DNA of 64,000 nucleotides. Origin: Burkholderiales bacterium GJ-E10 (GTDB lineage: Bacteria; Pseudomonadota; Gammaproteobacteria; Burkholderiales; Burkholderiaceae_F). The stretch's first letter is position 1. Each line of letters starts with the position of its first letter. The stretch spans positions 759,520 through 823,519 of the forward strand of contig AP014683.1 of assembly GCA_000828975.1 (NCBI GenBank). The letters run 5' to 3'. Both the position numbers and the translations under genes were made by a program. Below the pieces are notes generated by a model. The model was not told where the DNA came from and made no database searches. It worked only from the letters and a program-made list of their open reading frames with translations. This document shows, in pieces, positions 54,443 through 61,745 of the stretch.

Positions 54443-54945
54443 CTTGATGAATCGGTACCAGCCGCCTGCAGATCCGCGATTGTGATCATGACCATCATCG
54501 GATCAATCGGCGATGGATCGAAACCGAGTGCGAGATAGAAGTCGCGGGCGTTGGCGCTCAGCGCGTGCGCGATCACGCCACGGATCCCGATGACGGAGCC
54601 GGCCTGCAGGATCCGTAGACCGGCGTCGCGCATCAAGCCCCGGGCAATTCCGCGACATTGCCACTCACGATCGACCGCCAGTCGTGCAAGTACCACGACG
54701 GGAATCGGGTCGGGCATATTGCGTCCAAACCGGCCGGCAGCCGCATCAACCCGGATGGCGCCGGAAGCGAGCGCGTAGTATGCAACGACGCGCGGCCCAT
54801 CGCATACGACGAAGGTCCGCGTTGCACCGCTTGCCTGGTTCCGTAGCGCGCGGCGTCGGAGCCAGTCATCAAGGCTAGGCTCTCCCGAATCGAACGCGTC
54901 GAGCGCGTGCCCGGCAGTGAGCAGCTCGGGCGCTCGCAGCGTCAT
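54439..54945 (-). CDS. GNAT-family toxin, TacT/AtaT-like
   Basis: The 168-residue product is a GNAT acetyltransferase with the toxin-family start (LLTAGHALDAFDSGEPSLDDWL), VVLARLAVDREWQCRGIARG containing the acetyl-CoA loop (Q/R-x-x-G-x-A-like), and FYLALGFDPSP with a conserved tyrosine. Toxins of this family acetylate the amino group of aminoacyl-tRNA and block translation. It overlaps the upstream DUF1778 antitoxin gene by four bases, the classic arrangement. Confidence 0.9.
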   Translation of the reverse strand: MTLRAPELLTAGHALDAFDSGEPSLDDWLRRRALRNQASGATRTFVVCDGPRVVAYYALASGAIRVDAAAGRFGRNMPDPIPVVVLARLAVDREWQCRGIARGLMRDAGLRILQAGSVIGIRGVIAHALSANARDFYLALGFDPSPIDPMMVMITIADLQAAGTDSSR

Positions 54946-55244
54946 GCCCCTTCGACCTTCCTATCCCAGAGGGCCGGCGTTTGCATGGTTCTGGCCAAAC
55001 GAGGATTGGGCGCTGGCGCCGCTTCCAGGCGCTCGATGAATGCCGCGAAGGCATTGGGAGTTGCGCGGATCAGCGTTGCGTCGAGCAGCGCCTCCTCGGC
55101 TGCGGCGCGCGCAGCGGAGAGCATGAAGTCGGTGCGGGTCAACCCGCGTACGGCTGCCGCTTGGTCAATCAGATTGCGCTCCTCGGGTTGGATACGGAGG
55201 TTGAGCGTTTCCCGCTTGGGAGCGCTGGCGTGCGCGGTCGGCAT
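54942..55244 (-). CDS. DUF1778 antitoxin, TacA/AtaR-like
   Basis: The 100-residue product has an N-terminal ribbon-helix-helix DNA-binding region (RETLNLRIQPEERNLIDQAA, GLTRTDFMLSAA) and a C-terminal toxin-binding tail ending in TPALWDRKVEGA. Such antitoxins neutralise the GNAT toxin and repress their own operon. A TATACT box on the minus strand at 55277-55282 is a probable promoter. Confidence 0.9.
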   Translation of the reverse strand: MPTAHASAPKRETLNLRIQPEERNLIDQAAAVRGLTRTDFMLSAARAAAEEALLDATLIRATPNAFAAFIERLEAAPAPNPRLARTMQTPALWDRKVEGA

Positions 55245-55276
55245 GGCTTACCTTTCCAAAAAACTCACGGAAGACA

Positions 55277-55282
55277 GTATAG
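55277..55282 (-). promoter_or_regulatory. Candidate -10 box for the toxin-antitoxin operon
   Basis: TATACT on the minus strand lies 32 bases before the antitoxin ATG, followed by GAAAGGTAAG as ribosome binding site. The surrounding AGTACGGAGTGCTATACT has partial dyad symmetry, as expected for an autoregulatory operator. Confidence 0.5.
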
Positions 55283-55439
55283 CACTCCGTACTGACGAGG
55301 TCATTACGGCCCGGGAGGGTCGCGCGATAAGAGGGCTTGGCCCCCGGTGAGGGAATGAACCCGAGCCCGTCGAAACATACCGCTCTCGCGGACGCCGCTG
55401 ACGTGGTCATCTGGCTGGCAAAAGCAGGAGAGGGTGGCG

Positions 55440-56072
55440 CTACTTACCTTTACTCTGCACCAGGAATTCTTTGGTTGCCAGCGCGGCTTGCGCGCGATTT
55501 TCGACGCCGAGCGCCAGAAAGATCCGGGTGAGGTGGGCCTTGACGGTTGCTTCGGTGATGTCCAGGCGACGGGCGATCTCGCGGTTCGACCAGCCTTGCG
55601 CCAGCAGGTCGGCGATGCTTCGCTGACGCGGCGTGAGTTCGGCGCCTCCGGGAGCCTGCGGGATGGTCTCGGCAGGCATGGTGTCGAGCGCATGGCGCGG
55701 AACGAACACTTCACCCATGAGTACGATCCCGAGCGCGCGGACGATCAAATCGCGCGAAGCGGATTTCGGAATGTAGCCCATGGCGCCCGCGTCGAGCGCT
55801 TCGCGCATGGAGCCTGGATCTTCGTCGGCGGAGATCACCACAATCGGCACCGCCGGATGCTGCCGTCGCAGTTCGCGTACGATCTCAGGGCCGCGGCGAT
55901 CGGGCAGATGCAGATCGAGCAGCATGAGGTCGATGTCCGTTGCCGCGGTCAGACTTCGGCAGCCTTCTCCGAAGCTGCGTGCCTCGATCACCTCCGTCGC
56001 GCCCAGCGTCTCCGCCACGCCGCGCAGCGCCTCGCGAAACAGCGCATGATCTTCCACGATCAGCGTCTTCAT
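55440..56072 (-). CDS. NarL/LuxR-family response regulator
   Basis: The 210-residue regulator has a receiver domain with Glu7-Asp8 and phospho-acceptor Asp53 (LMLLDLHLPDRRG), followed by a LuxR-type helix-turn-helix (LTPRQRSIADLLAQGWSNRE and IARRLDITEATVKAHL). Its start overlaps the hybrid kinase stop by four bases. It is therefore the likely cognate output of that kinase. Targets are unknown; the divergent propeller lipoprotein gene upstream of the kinase is the obvious local candidate. Confidence 0.93.
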   Translation of the reverse strand: MKTLIVEDHALFREALRGVAETLGATEVIEARSFGEGCRSLTAATDIDLMLLDLHLPDRRGPEIVRELRRQHPAVPIVVISADEDPGSMREALDAGAMGYIPKSASRDLIVRALGIVLMGEVFVPRHALDTMPAETIPQAPGGAELTPRQRSIADLLAQGWSNREIARRLDITEATVKAHLTRIFLALGVENRAQAALATKEFLVQSKGK

Positions 56073-57901
56073 TGCGACGTCACCTCGGTTCCGGCAAGAA
56101 TTGCACTGAGCAGGGAGCGTAGGCGGGCTGGGGCGACCGGCTTGTGCAGGATCGGCAGTCCACTCGTCTCGGCGTCGCGGATCCGCTCCGGCGCGGTATC
56201 GCCGGTGACCAGGATCGCCGGGATGTCCGCCCCGATCGAACGGCGCAGGCGCTGCACCAGTGTGATGCCGTCTTCTCCCGCGCGCAAGCGATAGTCCGTG
56301 ATCAGGGCCGCGGGCGTTTCGCCGTAGCGATCCAGGGCGGCGAGCAGATCGTCGGTGCCGTCCGCACAGAGTACCCGGCAGCCGAACCGCTCCAGGGCGC
56401 CCTGTACCGCCTGCCGAATCACCGCTTCGTCGTCGACCACCGCGATGAGCGCACCCTGCAGACGGATTTCCGTGGAACCGCATGTCGGGGCGGCGGTGTC
56501 GTCCGTCCGCCGGGATGCGGTTTGCGGCAGCGCGATCGAGAACATCGAGCCCCGCTGCTCGACGGAACGCACCTCGATCGCTGCATTCATCAACCCGGCA
56601 ATCCGCTGCACGATCGACAGGCCGAGGCCCAGACCATTGGACCGGTCGCGCTCGGGATTGTCGATCTGGAAGAACTCCTCGAATATCCGATTGCGATAGG
56701 CGGGTGCGATGCCGCAACCGGTATCCCAGACCTGTATCGCCAGCGACGCACCGCGCCGGCGACATCCGACCAGCACGCCGCCGGACATGGTGAACTTGAT
56801 GGCGTTCGAAACGAGGTTGGCCAGCGCCTGTTCCAGCAACACGGGATCGGCCTCCACCCATGCATCGGACGATCGCAGGCGCAATCGCAGGCCGCGTTGC
56901 GCGGCGATCGGCCGAAACAGCATGTGAAGGCGATCGAACACCGGCTTGATCGGAATCGCCATGCGTCGGGCCATAACCACGCCGGCGTCGAGCCGCGAAA
57001 TGTCGAGCAGCGCGTTGAACAAACTACCCATTTCTTCGACGGACCGCGCGATGTAATCAACCACCTTTTTTGCACCGGGTCGATCCCCGACTTCCCCGCG
57101 CAATTGTTCGACAAACAGGGCGATCGCATGCACCGGCTGGCGCAGATCATGACTCGCAGCCGCAAGGAACCGGGACTTGCTGGCATTGGCTTGTTCCGCG
57201 AGATCCCTTTCGTGTTCCAGTTGGGCGATCAGATCGATATTTTCGAATCGTCGCAGAATCGAGTCGACCAGCAGGCGGTGGAGATTCCAGCCAAACGCGG
57301 CCGTGGCCGCGGAGTAGAGCACGGTCATGGCCGCAAGTACCCGATGCACCGCATCGGGGTTGAAGGCCTGCACCATCGCCACCGGGAGAATGCTGCTGAG
57401 CAGGAAGGCATAAAAGGCCGGCAGATAGGCCGTAAGCGCATATACCGAACTTGATGCCATGCCAAGCAGCGTGAACCACAGCAGCAGCTGGTAGGTCATT
57501 GATCCCGGCACATACATGAGTACGCCGGCACTGCCCCATAGGACGCCGGCGGCAAGAGACCCCAGGGCACTGCGGCGGGCCCAGCGCGGATCCTCCGAAT
57601 CACGGGATTGGTAGCGTAGTACCAGCAGCACGCGGGCCGCCGTGACGGCGATCATCGCGGCAAGCCAGGCAAGGCGAATCTGCGGCGCCACCGGGATTGC
57701 GACCGTGAGGATCACGGCCATCACCATGCCTCCTCCCAATGTGATCGGGGCATTGCGATACAGCAGCGCCGCCTGTTCGGCCAGTAGGCGTCGGGGCTCG
57801 GTCGGCTCGGGCAGCGGCACTACGGAAATCGATGACGGCGGCGTCGGCGCGGCGGGATTCGGATGCGCTGCGTTTGCCGTGTGCGGAGGGAAAATCGCCA
57901 C
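56069..57901 (-). CDS. Hybrid sensor histidine kinase
   Basis: The 610-residue protein has six or so membrane helices between about residues 52 and 205 without a large periplasmic domain. A HisKA domain follows with His251 (AAASHDLRQPVHAI), then an HATPase domain (QALANLVSNAIKFT, DTGCGIAP, GLGLGLSIVQRIAGL) and a C-terminal receiver with Asp536 (ALITDYRLRAGEDG). The SHDLRQP H-box places it with the HisKA kinases paired with LuxR regulators. It is coupled by ATGA overlap to the downstream regulator gene. Confidence 0.93.
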   Translation of the reverse strand: MAIFPPHTANAAHPNPAAPTPPSSISVVPLPEPTEPRRLLAEQAALLYRNAPITLGGGMVMAVILTVAIPVAPQIRLAWLAAMIAVTAARVLLVLRYQSRDSEDPRWARRSALGSLAAGVLWGSAGVLMYVPGSMTYQLLLWFTLLGMASSSVYALTAYLPAFYAFLLSSILPVAMVQAFNPDAVHRVLAAMTVLYSAATAAFGWNLHRLLVDSILRRFENIDLIAQLEHERDLAEQANASKSRFLAAASHDLRQPVHAIALFVEQLRGEVGDRPGAKKVVDYIARSVEEMGSLFNALLDISRLDAGVVMARRMAIPIKPVFDRLHMLFRPIAAQRGLRLRLRSSDAWVEADPVLLEQALANLVSNAIKFTMSGGVLVGCRRRGASLAIQVWDTGCGIAPAYRNRIFEEFFQIDNPERDRSNGLGLGLSIVQRIAGLMNAAIEVRSVEQRGSMFSIALPQTASRRTDDTAAPTCGSTEIRLQGALIAVVDDEAVIRQAVQGALERFGCRVLCADGTDDLLAALDRYGETPAALITDYRLRAGEDGITLVQRLRRSIGADIPAILVTGDTAPERIRDAETSGLPILHKPVAPARLRSLLSAILAGTEVTSQ

Positions 57902-57957
57902 GTTCTTTTCGTCGTTGGACTATCGGGTCGATATCGGTGTGATTCCGTGCGACGAAA

Positions 57958-57967
57958 GTCGTACGAC
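57958..57967. promoter_or_regulatory. Palindrome GTCGTACGAC between kinase and propeller genes
   Basis: A perfect 10-bp palindrome flanked by AAA and CTT lies in the 140-bp divergent gap between the hybrid kinase and the secreted propeller gene. A binding site for the NarL-type regulator is possible but untested. Confidence 0.35.
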
Positions 57968-58041
57968 CTTCGTTCAATTGCAGGGATGGCAAGGGAACTC
58001 TAGCATCCCGCGCTGATTTCTTCTATTGAACAGGACTCGGC

Positions 58042-60165
58042 ATGTTCCGCACGCGGATGGCAAGTTTTCTCACCGTACTTGTGCTTTCCGGCCTGCTAAC
58101 GGCTTGCGGGGGCGGGGGCGGATCCGCGGGCGGTACGTCCGTGCCATCAGTCAGCCACTACCAGATCACGGGCAATGTGACCGGGCTCTCCGGTGGGGCG
58201 AGCCTGGGGCTCCAGGTGAACGGCCAGAGTCCGTTGACGGTGACGGCCGGCGGCGGTTTTCAGTTTCCCGGGTCGTTTGCCACGGGAACGGCCTATCAAG
58301 TCAGCATGTCCGCGCAGCCTGCCGGAGAAACCTGCTCGATCACCAACGGCTCGGGCACGGTCGGAACCGCCAACGTCACCGACATCCAGGTCGCCTGCAC
58401 GACCAGCCCCGCGCAGACCTACACCATCGGCGGAACGGTCACAGGACTGACGAGCGGCACCCTGGTGCTGCAGGACAATAACGGAAACAACCTCAGCATC
58501 ACGAGCGGCGGCGCCTTCACCTTTTCTACTGCGCTGTACGACCAGGCCGCGTATGACGTCACGGTCCTGAGCCAACCCAGCGGGCAGACCTGCACGATCG
58601 GCAACGGCTCGGGCACGGTGCCGGGGAGCAACGTGACCGGCGTGACGGTGGGATGCACCGCCAATTCATCGCAGACCTACACCATCGGCGGATCGATTAG
58701 CGGCTTGTCGGGATCGGTGTCCCTGCAGGAGTCGGCGGGAGGATCGATCCAGACTTTCACGGCCAACGGAACGTTTGTATTCTCGACGAAACTCTCTGGG
58801 AGCGCGCCTTACTACGTGACGGTGGCTACGCAGCCGGCAGGGCAGACCTGCGTGGTCCACAGCGGTACGGGCACGGCGGGCACATCCAACGTCGCCTCGG
58901 TGACGGTGTCGTGTTCCACCAATCCGACCTACAGCATTTCCGGAGCGGTCTCGGGTCTCAACAGCGGCGCCTCGGTGACGATGCTGAATAACGGAACCGA
59001 TCCATTGACCGTCTCCACCAACGGCAGTTTCACCTTTCCCGCGCAACTTCCTTCCGGTGCGACGTATGGCGTCACGGTGAGCACGGAACCTCTACACGAG
59101 GTGTGCACGGTCACCAACGACGCCGGTACGGTTGGAAGCAGCAACGTGACCAACATTGCCGTGTCTTGCGCGACGGGGCCGCAATTCGCATATGTGGCAA
59201 ACAAAGGCGATAACACCATCTCGGCCTACAGCATCGACACATCGACGGGCGCGCTCACGCAGATCATGGGAAGCCCGTTCGTGGCGGGATCGGGCCCGAG
59301 CTCCGTGACCGTCAGTCCCAACGGCGCCTTCGCCTATGTGACGAACTCCAATAGCAACAACATTTCCGCCTACAGCATCACCCCCTCTACCGGTGCGCTC
59401 GTGCCGGTTACCGGAAGCCCGTTCGCGGCGGGATCGGGCCCAAGCTCCGTGACCGTCAGTCCCAACGGCGCCTTTGCCTATGTGGCAAACTTCTATGATG
59501 GCGTTTCGGCCTACCGTATCACCCCCTCTACCGGTGCGCTCGTGCCGGTTACCGGAAGCCCGTTCGCGGCGGGATCGGGCCCGAGCTCCGTGACCGTCAG
59601 TCCCAACGGTGCCTTCGCCTATGTGACGAATTTCTATAGCAACAACGCTTCGTCTTACAGCATCAACCAATCTACGGGCGAGCTCACCCCGATCACAGGA
59701 AGCCCGTTCGCGGCGGGACCGAACCCGATCTCCATGGCCATGAGTCCCAATGGCGCCTTCGCCTATGTGGCAAACGAATCCAGCACAAGTGTCTCGGTTT
59801 ACAGCATCGACCCATCTACAGGTACGATTACGCCGCTCACGGGAAGCCCGTACCCAGCGGGAGTGCGTCCTTATTCCGTTGCTATTGACCAGACTCAACT
59901 TTATGGTTTGGTTTTTGTGGCGAACCTTTATGGAGGCAATGTCTCTGTTTACAGATTCGATTCCACCACAGGCATGCTCTCTTCCTTTGGCACACTCACG
60001 GCGGGATTGAACCCGGCATCGGTGACCGTCAGTCCCAACGGCGCGTTTGTCTATGTGGCGAACAGCGGTAGCAATAGTGTCTCGGCCTACAGCGCAGCTG
60101 GCGGAGCGGCGGGCACCTTCGGCACAGGAAACGTGCCAATGTCCATCGCAATTGCATGGCCATGA
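58042..60165 (+). CDS. Secreted lipoprotein with four beta repeats and a YVTN beta-propeller
   Basis: The 707-residue precursor has a lipoprotein signal with lipobox LLTAC (Cys22) and a glycine-rich tether. Residues of about 40-376 are four tandem modules of roughly 84 residues, each with YTIGGTVTGL-like start, a GSGTVGTSNV-like turn and two cysteines that could pair. Residues 378-707 form seven blades with FAYVANxxxNxxSxYSI and VTVSPNGA motifs, resembling lactonase-like YVTN propellers. No catalytic residues can be assigned. Blades two and three repeat at the DNA level with a 141-bp period and near identity. A stretch in blade six (about 59880-59990) is unusually AT-rich. Confidence 0.82.
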   Translation: MFRTRMASFLTVLVLSGLLTACGGGGGSAGGTSVPSVSHYQITGNVTGLSGGASLGLQVNGQSPLTVTAGGGFQFPGSFATGTAYQVSMSAQPAGETCSITNGSGTVGTANVTDIQVACTTSPAQTYTIGGTVTGLTSGTLVLQDNNGNNLSITSGGAFTFSTALYDQAAYDVTVLSQPSGQTCTIGNGSGTVPGSNVTGVTVGCTANSSQTYTIGGSISGLSGSVSLQESAGGSIQTFTANGTFVFSTKLSGSAPYYVTVATQPAGQTCVVHSGTGTAGTSNVASVTVSCSTNPTYSISGAVSGLNSGASVTMLNNGTDPLTVSTNGSFTFPAQLPSGATYGVTVSTEPLHEVCTVTNDAGTVGSSNVTNIAVSCATGPQFAYVANKGDNTISAYSIDTSTGALTQIMGSPFVAGSGPSSVTVSPNGAFAYVTNSNSNNISAYSITPSTGALVPVTGSPFAAGSGPSSVTVSPNGAFAYVANFYDGVSAYRITPSTGALVPVTGSPFAAGSGPSSVTVSPNGAFAYVTNFYSNNASSYSINQSTGELTPITGSPFAAGPNPISMAMSPNGAFAYVANESSTSVSVYSIDPSTGTITPLTGSPYPAGVRPYSVAIDQTQLYGLVFVANLYGGNVSVYRFDSTTGMLSSFGTLTAGLNPASVTVSPNGAFVYVANSGSNSVSAYSAAGGAAGTFGTGNVPMSIAIAWP

Positions 60166-60196
60166 ACGTGGCGATTTTTCCCTTCGCAGTTCAAGC

Positions 60197-60427
60197 ATGA
60201 ACGTGCTCCGGATCAAGGCCTGGTTGATTCTGATCATGGGCGTTGGCATGCTGATTATTGCCCTGCAAGGCTGGTTCACCGGCCGGTTGCCGGCAGGAAG
60301 GGGCGGATGGCGGCAGCCAGATGGCAAGGTGTGCCGCGCCGATCAACCGGCAACGTTTTGGATCCTGTTCGCGCTGGATGCCATTTTCGGCGTGACGTGC
60401 GCACGTTATGGAATCAGGCACATCTGA
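60197..60427 (+). CDS. Small predicted membrane protein
   Basis: The 76-residue frame starts 31 bases after the propeller gene. It has two hydrophobic segments (WLILIMGVGMLIIALQGWF and FWILFALDAIFGVTCA) separated by a short polar loop, the pattern of a two-helix inner-membrane protein. No family is recognised. There is no strong ribosome binding site, and the flanking sequence is decayed, so it could be a fragment. Confidence 0.5.
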   Translation: MNVLRIKAWLILIMGVGMLIIALQGWFTGRLPAGRGGWRQPDGKVCRADQPATFWILFALDAIFGVTCARYGIRHI

Positions 60428-60478
60428 TTGAAATGAACTCGCGAGCGGCCGCAAGTGTTCCCCATTGTCGCCGTTTGG

Positions 60479-60631
60479 ATCGTCCTGCAGGAGCGTTTCA
60501 TCGTCCTGTCCGCCGTAGGAAACGCCGATGATGGAAACCAGCCCGGCATCGACGTCAAGGGCGATCACGGTTTGCTTCTTGTGGTTCGTGGCGCGCGGTC
60601 CCGGTCGCACGTCATCGCGCTTGGTGCCGCG
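60479..60631 (-). pseudogene. Remnant of a ParE/RelE-family toxin gene
   Basis: On the minus strand a frame reads RGTKRDDVRPGPRAT, followed by VIALDVDAGLVSIIGVSYGG and QDDETLLQDD. This closely resembles the C-terminal half of ParE-type toxins (an RGTKRDDVRPGLR segment, then ILRVFYGGQDYE). Upstream the frame meets a stop almost at once, and no N-terminal half or antitoxin gene is visible; downstream the stop is missing and the frame runs on. The gene is therefore broken. The match is from recalled family pattern only. Confidence 0.5.
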
Positions 60632-60726
60632 AACGGGAGCAGGTCATTCCCGCGATCCACATGCCAAGGAGGCGCGAAGACGACATTCCGCTTCGGGATT
60701 TTCCGGCGGAGGAATGCCGCCCGCCA

Positions 60727-61653
60727 TCATGCGTTCCCGGACAAGACCTTGACATGCGCCACCACGCTGCGCGCCAGCGCATCCAGCGTATACCCCCCTT
60801 CGAGAGCGGATACGATGCGCCCACGAGCATGTTCCGTGGCAATCCGCATGATTTCGCGCGTCACCCAGGCGTAGTCGTCTTCCACCAGCCGCAGACTGCC
60901 GATCTCGTCGTCCCGATGGGCGTCGAATCCGGCCGACACGAAAATCATCTGCGGCCGAAATGCCTCGAGCGCCGGGACGAATCGCTCGGCAACGGCCGCC
61001 CGGAACCCCTTGCCGTCGGTATACGCCGGCAAGGGAGCGGGGATGATGTGATCGCTGCCCGTATCCGCGCCCTCATACGGATAGAACGGATGCTGGAAGC
61101 TCGAGCAAAGCATCACCCGGGAGTCGTCGCGAAATATCTCCTCGGTGCCGTTGCCGTGATGGACGTCGAAGTCGACGATCGCTACGCGTTCGAGTTTGTG
61201 GTGTTCCAAGGCGTGCGCCGCGCCGACTGCGATGTTGTTGAAAATGCAAAAGCCCATCGCCCGGCTGCGACCGGCATGGTGTCCCGGTGGCCGCACGTTG
61301 CAGAATGCATTTTCGACTTGGCCGGATACGACCAGATCGGTCCCAAGAACCACCGCACCGGCGGCACGTAGCGCAGCCTCCCACGTATAGGGGTTCATCA
61401 GGGTGTCCGGATCGAGCATGCGCAGGCCGCTCGAGGGTTGCGCGGCCTCGATCTCCCGGATGTAGTGCGCGGAGTGAACGCGCGCCAGCTGTTCGTAGCT
61501 CGCGCGCGGCGCCTCGCAGTGCCGCAGGAAGTCGTACACGCGGGAGGCGATCAACTGGTCTTCGATCGCCTGGATGCGCGCGGGGGATTCCGGATGGCTG
61601 CGCCCCATTTCGTGCTTCCGGCAGACAGGGTGGCTGATATATGCGGTCTGCAT
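60727..61653 (-). CDS. Histone deacetylase-family protein
   Basis: The 308-residue product belongs to the zinc-dependent deacetylase superfamily (acetoin utilisation AcuC, acetylpolyamine amidohydrolase, HDAC). It has NVRPPGHHAGRSRAMGFCIF with the His-His charge relay, DFDVHHGNGTEEIF with the zinc Asp and His, FVSAGFDAHRDDEIG with the second zinc Asp, and a C-terminal LEGGYTLDALA. The ATG at 61653 has GGAG eight bases upstream; a TTG at 61668 is less likely. It is divergent from a protein acetyltransferase gene, so reversal of lysine acetylation is a plausible role. Substrate specificity cannot be read. Confidence 0.92.
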   Translation of the reverse strand: MQTAYISHPVCRKHEMGRSHPESPARIQAIEDQLIASRVYDFLRHCEAPRASYEQLARVHSAHYIREIEAAQPSSGLRMLDPDTLMNPYTWEAALRAAGAVVLGTDLVVSGQVENAFCNVRPPGHHAGRSRAMGFCIFNNIAVGAAHALEHHKLERVAIVDFDVHHGNGTEEIFRDDSRVMLCSSFQHPFYPYEGADTGSDHIIPAPLPAYTDGKGFRAAVAERFVPALEAFRPQMIFVSAGFDAHRDDEIGSLRLVEDDYAWVTREIMRIATEHARGRIVSALEGGYTLDALARSVVAHVKVLSGNA

Positions 61654-61745
61654 GGTGTGCTCCGTCAACGGCGAAGACCTTTCCGCGTGGCGCGACTCGT
61701 CGGCCTTCGGGTATGGTAGCCATGTTCCAGCAGGAGCGCCCCGCC

